From Sphagnum compactum (taxonomy: Eukaryota; Bryophyta; Sphagnopsida; Sphagnales): a stretch of 64,000 bases of DNA. Of the stretch, positions 35,270 through 47,699 are shown one piece after another. Location: the NCBI GenBank assembly GCA_965153455.1, contig OZ234500.1, forward strand, positions 14,383,579 through 14,447,578. Reading direction: 5' to 3'. The translations under genes were made by a program, and so were the position numbers. The notes under the pieces were generated by a model. The model ran no database searches. It was not told the origin of the DNA and was given only the letters and a program-made list of their open reading frames with translations. Each line of letters opens with the position of its first letter. Positions within the stretch are counted from its first letter, which is position 1.

Positions 35270-37878
35270 AGAAGTTTTCCTTAGACCAAGGTATCATCAC
35301 AGCTGTAAGGTGACTTAATTCCAGTTGAGTTACATGGAAACACTTTGTAACATTGGATATTGTTGCTACCTACATGGAGTTCACTGAACTTTTCAATGTG
35401 CACCAATCAAATTCTCTGGTGTAGTTTTGGATGCTTTGTAATGTCTGGATGCCTGTGTCACACAGTATTTGGATGTGCTGTTGGGCATACAACCTTAACC
35501 TCATCCCTCAAATCGCCTGAACATACATCTGTACAAAACAGTCACAACACTCAATAGAGTGCTCACTTGAATACATATCACCAGCTGCCTAGTGCTGAAG
35601 ATGGTGCTGCAGAAGGCTTGTTTGGTTACATGGCTACTTAACAAGCATTGACCTGCTTGTTTTTTGTATCGCCACGGAGGTCATTGCCAAGTATGAGCCC
35701 ACATCAAAGGTCTCCAGCTGGTGGATAAGTGAGACTTTGGCCGATAGGTGGTTGTCTTCAACCTTGAAAGTAGACCAAAACAGAAGATGCTGGAAAGGTT
35801 GTCCAGAATATCCCCAGACATGGAGTGAGAGAACTCATGGATATACCAGATGGGGCGAAGCTGCCAAAAAGTTCTTCCAGAATAGCCTGTCATAAAGCAG
35901 AGAAATGTGCAGCATTGACCACTGCTATCTTCCTCTTTGGTAATCTTCACTGAGAGCCCTGCCACTTGCATGCTATTTTTTTCCTTGATTCCTGGCTGTC
36001 CTCTTGAAGCCAGATCCCTGAAAAAATCAGAGCCAAATTGTGTTAAGACAGTTATAAAAACACTGCACAATTGGAGAAGAATATAATGGCAGAGAGAAAG
36101 GAAGATGACTCCAAAAACCTTAGAACTCTAGCTGAGAAATTGAAAGAGCATGAGAAAGGAGATAATCTGAGCAGTGGTGATTTCTTTCCAGCTTCAAAGT
36201 GGTCCTTGAAGCACACAATTTCCAACAGCAATGGTCAGTAGCTTGTTATACCTATTGACTTGAAGAGGGTGATCTAGCATTGCAATTCAGGGGCCATCAC
36301 ATGGAAACCCTGCTTAAGTTAATAGTTAAGACTGTTTCTTGCAGACATACTAGAAGTTTTGTGAATCCATGCAGCCATAAGATGTGCTCCTGAACAAGAC
36401 AAGGAAAGAAGGGACAAAGACTAATCTGTCATTCATCATCAGGATTTGTGCTTCTGGTTCTATGTGCTTCTCTGCTGCAAGTATCAAGATTTATAGATTA
36501 AGGTTTGTGTAGTTGTGCTGAGTTTTCAGAGGTAGCACTCTTTCTGCCAAGAGTCAAGAAACATCTGTAGTAGACACAAGACACAAACAAGAATTGTGAG
36601 GTGTACCTGTGACAAGAAGAAGGTTCTCCATCTGACAATCTTCATAATGAATGTTAACATCCCCGTCAAGGATCTCACATGGTTGAAGTCCACCCGCTCC
36701 TCTGACTTTTTCGGCATGAAACTGCTGCCTCCGGTTTTGGTCCTCTCAGTAACGAGATTTTGAACCTCAAAGTAGCGGCAGTGTAGATGGGGTCTTCAAA
36801 GAGCTAACAACACAATTAGCACGGTCGCACACACACATATTCCTCTTCAACGAATAAAAAAACAAGATCAAGATCTATTCACAGCTTCATTATTCTCATG
36901 TCGATTTTCCAAACTTTCCGTGACGCTCAAATGCTTTTGAAACATTTCCCCAAGCTGCTCAAACTGCAGAAATACTTAGTCCTCATAGATGTAAGAAAAG
37001 TTCAGTCGTTTCTCAAACATCAGACTTTGTCCAGCGTAAAATTCCAAAGAGAAAAACGGCAGACCGAAACACACACGCCACATAGCTACATAGAACAAAG
37101 AAATGAAGGCAAAGCAAGCTTTTTTTTTCAATTTTCTCAAGTAGGTGGACTGGCGATCATCCACAGGAGGACTGAGCCACATTTGGCTAGAGGTCAGACA
37201 GTTTAGTAGTTTTTTACAAAGATTCCTGAATAGTTCTGGCGACCCATCAGAACTCATTGTCTAAATATGGCGAAGTTTTATTTTTTCCCTCAAAATATGG
37301 CGAATTTTTGCAGTTTTTTCCCAATAAAAAGCCCTTGTACAATTCGCACTGGGTTGTTTTTTGCCTACACAATCCGAACATTCGCCCCAAAAAAAACCTA
37401 ATTAGGAACGAGAAAGACGAAGAGAAGATTCTTGAGAGACGCCGATCGGTTACAGGTGCATGTCCGGTACGGAATCCCTTTCTTGCCGCCTGCTCAGGGC
37501 GCCGTCTTCATCATCCACGAAAGAAGGGTTCCTTTTTCCCTTACCAGAAAAAGACGCTGTTTGCTGTTTCACGAAGTTTTTCTTGGAGGATGGTGGACGG
37601 CGTGGTGCTCAGCAGCTTCGCTCAAGAATTGCGAGATGTATTGGAGGGGTTAGCAGTTGCTGCTGGAAGTTCCGAAGTCTCATAGAAGTTTCCAGAAGTA
37701 GTTGTTCGTTATTGATGTTAAAAACTCCAAAAAAAAATTCCGATAGGAGTGTTCTGTTGTGTCAGTTTGCGGCAATTTCTTTCCTTTTCTGACTACGATC
37801 GAAGATCTTCTTCAGCAAGCAAGAGAGAGGGTACCTATTCTGGTGTCAGAAAACGAACGCTTCACGAAGCTTGAAAGC
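35270..37878. other. region without a recognised gene; possible unassigned minus-strand exons
   Basis: On the minus strand, about 36780-36610 reads CRYFEVQNLVTERTKTGGSS, then FMPKKSEERVDFNHV, up to a GT at 36608. About 36019 downward follows an AG with a further open stretch. The composition is coding-like, but I cannot name a family and the frames do not join cleanly. A plus-strand open stretch at about 36087-36238 (AERKEDDSKNLRTLAEKLKE) is also unassigned. The last 500 bp are the GC-richer leader of PAM16. Confidence 0.35.
37116..37190 (-). repeat. dispersed repeat, copy 2 (inverted)
   Basis: Its reverse complement carries GTGGCTCAGTCCTCCTGTGG followed by ATGATCGCC and a trailing TTGAAAAAAAAAG, matching 22425-22465. 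It lies about 700 bp upstream of the PAM16 start. Confidence 0.7.
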
Positions 37879-38230
37879 ATGGTATGTGTTCTTCTTTGTT
37901 CTCATCCCAACGAAGTTGTGAATCTCCGGCGGATTCATTCAAAGAACAGACTCGCGCTGTTTCTCTTCGATTGGAAAAAAACCTGATCTCTGACTTATCA
38001 AGGTCTCAAGACAGCCATGGTTGTGGCATGTAAACCCTACTGGTTTCTAGAGCCGTCGATAAAGCTTATTCGTTCAAGGGATGCTGGACCGATTTCGCAG
38101 CATCCATTTGCTAGAAACGAGAACCACCACTTCAGTATCAGGTTTAGGCTCACCAGTACGTAAGGAGGGGTCTGTTGGAAGGGGGTTTAAGAATCCTGAA
38201 GGAGGTTCTCAGGACGATGAAACCATCTTG

Positions 38231-38271
<41 letters not shown>

Positions 38272-38638
38272 TTTGTGCTGTGGTTTTCAATTCGTGTTTG
38301 CACGAAGCTTTGGCTTGCTATTACACCAAAAGTTTGTGGATGCGCTTTGGAGGCAGAGATGCAGAGATTCCATTCGAGGGGTTTCTGACTTCTTGTGATG
38401 TTCTACAGAGAGGATGTTCTGCAATCACAGTTGCTTTCCATCATTCTGAAACACTATTGCAGCAGCTCTTAGGGTTTGAAGAGGCTCTGACCTAATTGAG
38501 CTCCCAGAATTTTAGTTGCATGACTGATGAGTGGTTTTTTCTGCAGGCAGGAAAGCTGATTGCAAACCTCATTGTGCTGGGATCTGGGGTTTTACTAAGG
38601 GCTGTTTCACAAGCATATCGCCAAGCAATAGTTAGTGA

Positions 38639-38676
<38 letters not shown>

Positions 38677-39405
38677 ACCCCTCACTTTCTCCACTATGTT
38701 TTTCCCTTTATTTTCTGCCCAACAATATCCAGAGGTTTTGCCTGCAAATTTGTGGAGGCCTATGAAATCATCCTGGAGGCAAGTTTGTTCAAATTTGCCC
38801 ACATTTTGGGTTCTTTTTTGGCTACACTCTCATAGACTACATTTGTCACATTTTATGTTTCAGAGATAGATCCTGAACAGATTGTAACTCCAGAGTTCAG
38901 GCTTTGCAAACCTCCTGAATCAATTAATTGTCTGGTTATATGGGATTTCATGCAGAAACACCAACACATTGGGTATCAAGGGGGTGCTTACTGTGTTGGT
39001 GGTTATGGGGTGCAGATGCAAGTAAATCGGGTGTTGCTCAAGAAACAGTGCAAAACATGGCACATAAAGTCAGCAAGACTATGACAGAGCATGAGGCCCG
39101 CCAGATTCTAGGTGTCTCTGAGAAAGCCTCATGGGAAGAAATTATGAAGGTTTGAGTTTTATTTTCGCTTGCATGTTTTCTTCACTACTACCAGTACAGC
39201 TGCAGCTCATATTGACCTATGACTTGCTAACCTAAGACTGCATGCTAAGAGAAACTGTCATCGCATGTGTGTGTGTATGCAGAAGTATGATACTTTGTTT
39301 GAGAACAATGCAAAAACAGGGACATTTTATCTTCAGTCCAAAGTATTCCGAGCCAAGGAGTGTTTAGAAGCAGCCAAACAGAGAGCAGGTGAAAGGCCAG
39401 CATGA
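37879..39405 (+). CDS. PAM16: PAM16/TIM16, mitochondrial presequence translocase motor subunit
   Basis: Exons 38547-38634, 39016-39149 and 39283-39405 join in phase to encode AGKLIANLIVLGSGVLLRAV through KTMTEHEARQILGVSEKAS to KYDTLFENNAKTGTFYLQSK and a short tail. Plant PAM16 begins MAGKLIAN, so the initiator Met must come from an upstream exon ending in ATG. The best candidate is ATG at 37879-37881, directly followed by the donor GTATGT, giving 115 residues, the family's usual size. An N-terminal hydrophobic segment (about residues 5-20) anchors it at the inner membrane. The J-like domain lacks the HPD motif; PAM16 pairs with PAM14/18 to restrain its stimulation of mtHsp70 in the TIM23 motor. 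In Arabidopsis the homologue also limits immune signalling. An in-frame ATG at 38520 offers an alternative start if the intron is retained; it would be less conserved. Confidence 0.92.
38233..38267. repeat. (TC)17 microsatellite in PAM16 intron 1
   Basis: An uninterrupted TC dinucleotide run. On the opposite strand it is a GA repeat, the class of site bound by BPC factors such as the one at 23300. Confidence 0.95.
38642..38670. repeat. (TC)14 microsatellite next to PAM16 exon 2 donor
   Basis: Begins eight bases into intron 2, immediately after GTGAGTG, and continues into a short GT run. Confidence 0.95.
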
Positions 39406-42400
39406 TTGACTGCATCTGTTGCCATTGAGGATTTTTCTTTTGAGAGCTTCACTGACTTCTCTACAGCTGTAGTATTGACAAGGGTCTCTTCACTTGGGTC
39501 TGGGTCCAACTGACCTATAGCACCTGTGTATACATATACACTCACGTTGATCAAAGATGGGTCCTGCTTACCATACTAGGCAGTGTTCACTTGTGATTTG
39601 GGCTTCATGACTACCTCTGCCAGCGTGTCTTTTTAGAGTTTCATGAAGGAGGACATGGCATTAGGATGTGAATATATGGGTCCTATCAGATTTTACATCT
39701 TCATCTATGGAAAGAAATTTCTCATGGATGCAAATTTTATGGAGATGGTGCGATCACTTCAGTGAAACATGAGAGTAGTGCATAGCTGTAGTGGCTTAAT
39801 AAGATCAAAGGTTTCTAGGGCTGCTTGGCTATTGCTACTACAAGTCTGGTCAGGAATTTTTGATGGAATTTGTCCTCTATATAGCTTCAATTGTTGTTAA
39901 TTCAAAGCTCTTTATATGAATTGCATCAGGATTGCAATGCACATATGATTGAAGGCTGGCCTTGACTTCTTGTTGTTCAGTCCTGGAATGCACTGTAGAG
40001 AATATTTCTGTCTTTCTTGTCATCAAGTTGGGAGTCCTTTTTTAGAATGCATTCATGACTTCTATTTGGTGCAGTCTTGAACATGTATGGTTTTTGCAAG
40101 TGTGATATAGAAGTCAATGTGCTCCCATTACCATCATTGTGCTGGGTATTTTGCCCAGTCTGCAATAATATGGAAGGGGGATTTTGGTAGGTGTTTTGCT
40201 TGAATTGCAGAAGATGTTGGCAGACCACAACCATTCTTTTTGTGGACAATGCACAGAAGGCCCTAATGTGTGAAAGCATTGATGCATCAAACTCAATGTG
40301 CCCTTCTTTGAAATTTGCATGTTAGGCTTTAAGTGTTGCTATATTGGAAGAGTTCATTGTCAACTGATCAGTGAGAAACTAATGCTTTGTTTGCAGTTGA
40401 ATGGTAGTCTCAGAGCTTGGTAAGAGTAGATATAGTGATACAAAATGTGAGCATATGAGTAATCAGATTTTCAATATCAAAATAATCAAATAACTAGCAA
40501 TTCATGTGTTCCTGGATGATCACATGTTTAAAAATATAGCTCTGAGGATAATTGGTTATTTGAATACATGAATTTCCTCTTTGACATATGAGTTTCAAAT
40601 ATGACTATTCCAGTAATGTGATGTGGTTTATTGGACTGTTCAGAAAAAAATCAAACATAAAAATTTCGAGTTGGTTGGCCTATTATACTATTGATCAATT
40701 TATGTGTAGAATAGTTTAAATATGGTCTAGCAAAAAAAGTTTTAAAATTGGTTTAGTTCCTTATATCATGAAAAATTTATATGGATTCATCTGTTCATTT
40801 TCATAGATTATGACATTTGTATTCTGATATGCTTTCAGTAAATCAAATTTCATAAGTTCATATGCTCATATGCGCTTAGAGATTTTGTGTACTTGAAAGT
40901 TAAATGATTAAGAACTTCTTTCCCTAGCAAAAAATAATGATAATATTATAAAATCATAAGTTCATGTGTTCGTATGTGGTTGGAGATTTTGTATACTTAA
41001 AAAAGTTAAATTATTAAGAACCTCTTTTCCTGGAAAAAACTAATGATAGATATCATAAAATCATAGGTTCATATGCTCATATGCTCATATGTGGTTGGAG
41101 AATTTGTGATTTAAGGTTACATGTAACAAGGATGATTAAGAATCTCTTTCACTCACAAAAACTATGCTATAATGTCACATGCTTCAACTTTGCAGGAATG
41201 AGAAGATCAAATCTATTACGTATTGTAGTGTAAGAACTTTGAAAATAGAACTTTTTGAAAAATTAGGATTGAGGTGCTTGATTAACTAATCCAGTGCCCA
41301 TGTGGTTTGTCAAAATTGAATCTAGAAACTGGGTTGTCAAGAAAAAAAAGGAATTTTTTCCTTTCATTCTTTTGGTCTTCCAAAACTTGAACTTGAATCC
41401 ACAAAATTACCACTAATTTACAAGCACAATTCTTCTAAAACATTACTATATGAATTTCATTACATTTGTCCTACAATCAAATTGCATTCCAACATGCACT
41501 GCAAAACAATAAGAATTTGTGGAGGGGAATATTAATATTATTTGAACATGTCAATAGAAAATGGAAAGTTGTTGCTGATGGAGCCCTAGTATCCAATCTG
41601 ATAGGATGCTTTATAAACTCAGAGGTGCTTTCATCAAGGCTATGGATGGTGCTTACCATTTTCTCCTTATATGTCCATTGGACCAACTTTTGTGGCCAAT
41701 GGACCAACTTCAACAATCTTGCAAATTACTATGACTATAAGAGGGGGAAAAGAAGTGGTTTTTACTCTTTACCAAAGATTTGCAAATGTGTTAACTTTGA
41801 ATCACATGACTGATTTAGTAATGAATTCATGAATTTTAGTAAATTGAGCCAAATTCCTGACTAAGAAACAAAGTCTTGAAGTAGAAGGAAGATGGATGTT
41901 GGCAGGGCTTAAGGTCTCTTTGTGCTCGCTAGCATGATGAATGAAGTTGACAAACAATTTTGTCCTCACCCCATCTTTCAACACTCTTGTCTATAGGTTT
42001 TTATTCTTTTACATGGATGGATGCCAATTGACTACCATCCTGAATCTGGAAGAGAAGCCACATCTCTCATGAAGTTTCTGTCTCCATCGCCATGGTACTG
42101 GGTAGTTTGGGGTCCATCTGGATATTTTGGTCACTTTCTTAAGAGACTTGGAGACACCTATCCTACTGTTTGATCAGTGTCTGTTTCACAGAATGCTGAC
42201 TATCGAATAGAGCTTATCAAGAGACTTCAGACCTAATCTTTTAAGAGAGTGCTTATGTCAAAAGGAGATGTGTAGTTTTGTGTCTCATTTTGAATTGTCA
42301 GTTGCATGATTTTTATTTACTTTTGTCGAAAAGTCTCTCATGCCTTGTTTCTACCACACATGTAATTGTTGGAGATTGTGAATTTGGTTACCTACACATA

Positions 42401-42679
42401 TCTAACTATCATCTGGCACTGAGAGTTGTCAACTTCAGTGACTAACCCGAAACAGTCAGTGACCTACAGAGTGCTCTCTCAAGCCTGTCTATAACAATTG
42501 TGTGTCTGTTAGCAGAGTTCCATCAATCTTAAGACTGGAGCAGTTGCTGGGAAAATTTCATAGAAAGACATTGGAGTCAACTTGTCCATGACTATCAAGT
42601 TCCTTCACATTATATTTCCTGGTCAGTGTTGATACAACTGCCATCAGTTGATGAGATTTATTGGGTTATCCTGGGCCAG
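39406..42679. other. PAM16 3' region and spacer
   Basis: No gene recognised. Contains a threefold repeat at 40800-41165 (listed). The open frame 41466-41813 (about 115 codons) shows no motif I know. Confidence 0.5.
40800..41165. repeat. about 105-bp tandem repeat, 3 copies
   Basis: CATAAGTTCATATGCTCATA recurs, with variants, at 40851, 40955 and 41062. Each copy continues with GTGGTTGGAGATTTTGT and ATGATTAAGAAC-TCTTT. The third copy has a small internal ATGCTCAT duplication. Confidence 0.85.
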
Positions 42680-42689
42680 ATATTTGTCA

Positions 42690-43560
42690 AGGATTTTACC
42701 ATGAAAACTATAACCACAAAAATTACTTCCATGAAAATATAATATTTTACATCAACAAATTTGACACTGTGAATTGAATAATCATGAATTATGCTTGTGC
42801 AAATGGTACTATTCCCTTGTTTGACTTGTGGACTAGAAATTTCATGGTAACATGTCACCTTGAAAATTTTCATATGTAACCATGAAATGCAAAACCTGCA
42901 ACTATGAGGAAAAAAACTTGTAACCACTAAAAATTAAAAACTTGCTTATGTGACTTCAAAAGCCCATACTATGAAAATTCATACCATGAAAATTTGAAAT
43001 TTTACATCAATAAATTGAACACCATGTTTAAAGAACCATGAAATTATGCTTGTGCAAATTGTACAATACTCTCCTTTCACTTATGGCTTGCAAATTTTGT
43101 GGTATCATGTGACCATGAAAAATGACACCTTTAACCAAGAAAAATGGTATTTGCAACCATTGCAAATTGAAATCTTCTACATGTGACCTCAAAATAACAT
43201 ACCATGAAAATTTGAACCATGAAAACTACTACCATGAAATTTTGAAATTTTACATTAGTGCGTTTTACATCATGAAATGAGCACCATGAGATTATCCTCG
43301 TGCAAATGGTGTTATTCCCTCTTTTGACTTGTGTGTTACACATTTTGAGATAACATGTCACCATGGAATAATACACTTTTAATCATGAAAAATGACACCT
43401 ATGATCTAAAAAAGTGATACCTATAACCATAAAAAATTCAAAACTTGCACATGTAATCTTGAAAAAAGATACCATGAAAACTACTACCATGAAATTCTAA
43501 AACTTAATGCAAATCGATTTGACACCATGAGATGAGCAAAAAGTATTCCATAGAAAACAC
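42690..43560. repeat. about 250-bp satellite-like tandem repeat, 3-4 copies
   Basis: The landmark GCTTGTGCAAATGGTAC lies at 42793 and 43048, with a third form (CCTCGTGCAAATGGTG) at 43296, so the period is about 250 bp. Each unit also holds ACCATGAAAACTACTACCAT and TTTTACATCAA-AAATTTGACAC, themselves made of small ACCATGAAA sub-repeats. A fourth, partial copy ends near 43560. Confidence 0.85.
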
Positions 43561-46500
43561 TTAACAATCAGGGGAAAGGGTGAACCCATGAGCACCCGTT
43601 TGAGCCTCTGGCAGAACTATAGTGGGGAACTATATATGCAAGGGATGAGTGCTTAGGATTTTGAGGTTCAGGAAGTTTTTGGCTAGAAGTCAAAAGCATA
43701 GTGCGATTGAACCAAGTCTGAATTCCAGATAAGAGCCTTGTGTGCACTGCGAAAGTCTTGTGAGTGGGATCAAAATGGTTGATGACTTTGTTGTGGTCAT
43801 GGGAAGTGTTTTGCTTGATGATGACAAGGCTTTATGGACATAGGGTTACTGAATAAGATGACCATGTGAAGTGTCAAAGACTTGGACTACATTGCTGCCT
43901 TGACTTTCCAGTTATAAATTGTCAAACCAGAGATCACCCTACTTGAATCTCTAAATAGTTTGATTAAGTTCATCAATTTCTTTGTGTGCAATTTGAATAA
44001 CAAACACAGGTCTTACAATTATCCTTCTGTTTTATGATGATGCATATCCAAGGTCTATAGTGAATTAGGATGATGAGATGGAGTTCCCTTGGATTTGCTG
44101 GTGATGGCAAACTTTGTTCATTCAATGCAGGGGGCATCATTGCTTGTGGATTTGGGTTTATGATGCTTGCTACAGGCATACAATCAGGCTTCTGATGCAG
44201 CCACATGTTTACATTTGTAATTTGTGAGAGCCACTGAGTGTGTGCACATGCAAGCCATTGTTTCTTACACCATATTCCAGAGTATCCAGTGTGCTGATGA
44301 TGCCAGTTGCTCAAGTTGCCCCCACCAGATATCACAGCTGTTGCTACCTTTGCCCACAAATGCCAAATAGTGGCCTCATGTCTCAGGATGTCACAGAGCA
44401 GCTCTTTATGGAGCTGTTTTTCAGCCACTAAAATTTTGTCCATTTCATTTTTGTATGTCCTTGAGCATCATCTGCACATACTGTCCATTAGAAGCACCTG
44501 TTCTTGCTTTCTGGAAGCCTGCCCCACTCACAACAAATGACATTGGCATTTCAATCTCAGAGAAAATCCTTGGCACAACGAGGCATTTCAGATCTCTCTT
44601 AAGTTATCTGCAGTCTGTCTAGTTCAAGCATGAACAATCTCAAAATCAGGCATCCTGCTAGAAACTGCATACCACTCAATGAGCTCTTGGACTCTTGCAA
44701 TATGGGGAACCACATTGGGCCCAACATGTCATGATCATACACCACAGTTGCCTACTAACCATGATTGTTTAGAAGCTACCTATTTGTGTCTGCAAGAACT
44801 CCCAGCTGCCAGCCTTGTGAAAAATGCTGACACTTCGGAGAGCAGGAACAAGCTCCACATGGCTGAATCCAGTCTGCCTATTGTCCTGATCATGGTGTTC
44901 CTACATGGGCATGCACCCATGACTACAACAATGCCCACTGTACACACAGAGATCTTCCAACAGGGAGGCTCAATCCTTCATCAAAATTAAAGCTGCCTAA
45001 TTTCACCACAGCAGTCTTGCTATCCAGGCAGCCATTGCAGCATGAATGGCCAGCCAAAGATCTGTACAACTGCCCCAAGCCAAAAAGGGCCCCAGAAAAA
45101 GTGTACTACTATTATTTTCTTTAAGGTTCATTTATAACATCCTGTGCCTACAATTTTGTTCAACAGCATGAATTGAGAACAGGGAAAATGTTGTGGTTAG
45201 CATGAAAAAGACTTGATTGAATCTGAGTTTATCTTCGATTTCCGAATTATGTTGATATCATAGCCTCAGTGTGTGCAAATGATGGTGTCATCAAATTTTA
45301 AGTTGATTGTCAAAGATAATATGTGTACACCTACAAAACAAAAACCAATTATGAAACCTATTTATCACTTGACTTGAGCATACACTAATCAAGCAGAAAA
45401 ATTGGTGTGATTGATTTATCATGTGAAGAGGATACAACAATCAAGCAGAACAATATATAGTTGTTGACTGATCAATCCTACTACAGAACCATGGAATTCT
45501 ATCTACTCCACTATTCAATTTTCTAACCTCAAATTGATTTAATACCATGCTAGTGGCTTTGATGTCTGATGCTTCAATAAGCAGATAACAGATTTGAATA
45601 TGGTGTGTCTTCACTAGCCATTGTAATTCCACATATGTACCTACCCCTGCTGTCTCTGAGATTGTGGACAAAACAAGGACCATGTGGAACAAGAAAATGC
45701 CAAATGATGATGTATGGGTATGACACGAAGGTTTCCATTTCCAAGAGATGCAAAGGAAAGCTTAGAGGTATTTTATCTAGATGAGCTCTGTCATGGCATA
45801 TAAGGTTTCCATTTCCAAGAGATGCAAAGGAAAGCTTAGAGGTATTTTATGTAGATGAGCTCTGTCATGGCATATAGACACGAGCATCTTTTGTCTTCAA
45901 GCTGGTATCGAATCCTACAAAATTGTAATCCTCAACACAACTATGGAGCAGTATCTACTTGAGAATTTCCTTGTATTTGGCATGTGTACAACATCATGAC
46001 ATGATCAATCTTCTGCACGTTAGAAACGGAGATAGTTGAAACACAACAGAATCTGTCATGGTTGTTTCTGTAACACATTGTCACTGATTTCTGAATACTG
46101 TTTTACAGCTACCAAAAGTAATGTATACAGCTTCAAGACTTCCTTCAATGAAGCTGCAAGTTTGGAAATGACATCATATTTGGTGTTGTGGAAACTTTTA
46201 AGAGTTTGAACATGAGAGCAGATTGTACCTACTTCAACATGAACACAGCATTTGCATACATAGCAGTTGTTCTGCTTTGTAGTTGTGTAGATGGAAATTA
46301 ACAAGTTTGAGAAATGTGGTGAAATGGTAGAGGAACCAAGGTTTGATGTGATATGTAGGTGGAGCATGCTTGTTTGCAATTGAGCACATCACATGGTCAT
46401 AGCTATGAGATCAGAACAACTGGACTAATCCCGCTTTCATCACATGTGTACAAGTAACTAAATTCATATGCAACAATTTGCAGGAGTTACTGGAAGCACG

Positions 46501-46946
46501 CCATATCCAAGACGAAGTGCCAAGGTTACTCAATGTAGAGATCATCTCTTTGGCGATGGCCCTTTTGAGCACTGAACTGAGACTGAACTAGTCAAAAGTG
46601 GAGCCTACTTGCAGGCAACAAAACAGTATTCATAACGCATTGTCGACCAGCACTGGATAATGTGTGCTGATTGTTATTTCATTTGAATTGGAGCTGACAT
46701 CAAACCTCAGCTGGCAGAGTTACAATATTGATGACAGTCATTTCACAGGACTTCATCAAGATTTAGACGGATTTACTCTATAACGGCCATCGTTGAAGGT
46801 CCCAATTTGTGATTTGCAGAAGTGAACCAAGAACATGGGCATCAGACAGAACCAGGATATACGAGTTTGGAACTCTAGAGATATTGGAATACTTGTCAAA
46901 GGGATGCGACAAACCAGCTCATGAGGTGCAGCATTGTCGACTGTGT
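43561..46946. other. spacer with unassigned open frames
   Basis: Minus-strand 44443-43973 (156 codons, Trp/His rich) is the longest open frame, but it has no family motif and no ATG-defined context that favours it. The rest is spacer with one recent tandem duplication (listed). Confidence 0.4.
45728..45875. repeat. recent 74-bp tandem duplication
   Basis: Two adjacent 74-bp copies starting AAGGTTTCCATTTCCAAGAG differ at a single base (ATCTAG versus ATGTAG), so the duplication is young compared with other repeats in the window. Confidence 0.95.
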
Positions 46947-47444
46947 TTATGATCCCGTCCACCCCGTGTAGAGCGCATATGTGCCGTTTGCAGCGAGATA
47001 GTAGAACCCATCAGTCTCTACCCTCCAGCTGCAGTTGGGCAGGCATGTGAACCACGGACTGTCCGAGTACCCGGAAAGAATGTAGTTCCAAACCTCGATC
47101 GTCTGAGGCGACTTCTCGTTCTCCGCGTTGAACACACAAGAGACGCTAGGATCGCTGGCACTGGTGATGACCGTCATGTTCCACTCTGCGCCGGAGTCAA
47201 TTGTCTGCATCCCGTAATCTACCTCGAGGGATTTGCATTGTACGGTGCAAGGAGTCGTCAGCTCATTCGAAATTATCTCAACAAGAGCAACACCAGTGTC
47301 GCCTTCTGCAGTCTGCATATGGAGTACCGCGAGGAGGACCAGCAGCACACTGCATATGGCCGCATTATTCTTGAGCTTCAACCCACGAACAGCCGGCACG
47401 AACATACTGGGCCTACAAAGAGACAAGTATTGATTGTGAGCCAT
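46947..47444 (-). CDS. secreted S1/SPH (self-incompatibility homologue) family protein
   Basis: An open frame of 165 residues, intronless as read. A hydrophobic segment at about 29-42 (AICSVLLVLLAVLHMQ) before AEG is a signal peptide, so the mature protein is about 118 residues. SPH hallmarks: the V-x-I-x-N-E-L opening strand, QCKS (C70), a central SCVF (C103), and the C-terminal C-x3-C-x-W-x-V-x-x-D-G-F-Y block (C134, C138, W140). C66 is an additional cysteine. N-glycosylation sequons lie at N89, N137 and N153. The family are small beta-sandwich extracellular proteins, known for poppy pollen S-determinants but mostly of unknown function. The first Met (47444) gives an odd 30-residue n-region; TTTGTAG in front of Met14 could be a splice acceptor, so the true start may be Met14. 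GC content is higher than in the surroundings. Confidence 0.78.
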   Translation of the reverse strand: MAHNQYLSLCRPSMFVPAVRGLKLKNNAAICSVLLVLLAVLHMQTAEGDTGVALVEIISNELTTPCTVQCKSLEVDYGMQTIDSGAEWNMTVITSASDPSVSCVFNAENEKSPQTIEVWNYILSGYSDSPWFTCLPNCSWRVETDGFYYLAANGTYALYTGWTGS

Positions 47445-47636
47445 GCTTGAATACGGACTGCAACAGTAGTTCTGTTTACAGCTGATTCAATTCTATCTGG
47501 AGGTGCTGATCTCAGTGATTTTCATCAAGCTTCACATCCCAGTTAAAAGTTGCAGACATACTCAGAGATCAAGCTGGTGATGAAACTTTGTTCTCGACTT
47601 GGAACGAAGTTAGGGATCTGAGGACGACAACAAGAA

Positions 47637-47646
47637 GTATATATAC
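47637..47646 (-). promoter_or_regulatory. TATA box candidate for the SPH gene
   Basis: On the minus strand GTATATATAC lies about 190 bp upstream of the first Met codon, the distance expected if the leader is about 150 nt. No other TATA-like site is closer in the GC-richer leader. Confidence 0.45.
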
Positions 47647-47699
47647 TCATAAGCCAGCAGCTCTGGAGAAATTGCCATGAAATGAAGACGACGACAATA

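Noticed and set aside
43973-44443. 156-codon minus-strand open frame, Trp/His rich
   Set aside because: No recognisable family, no splice or promoter context; a plus-strand frame overlaps it equally well.
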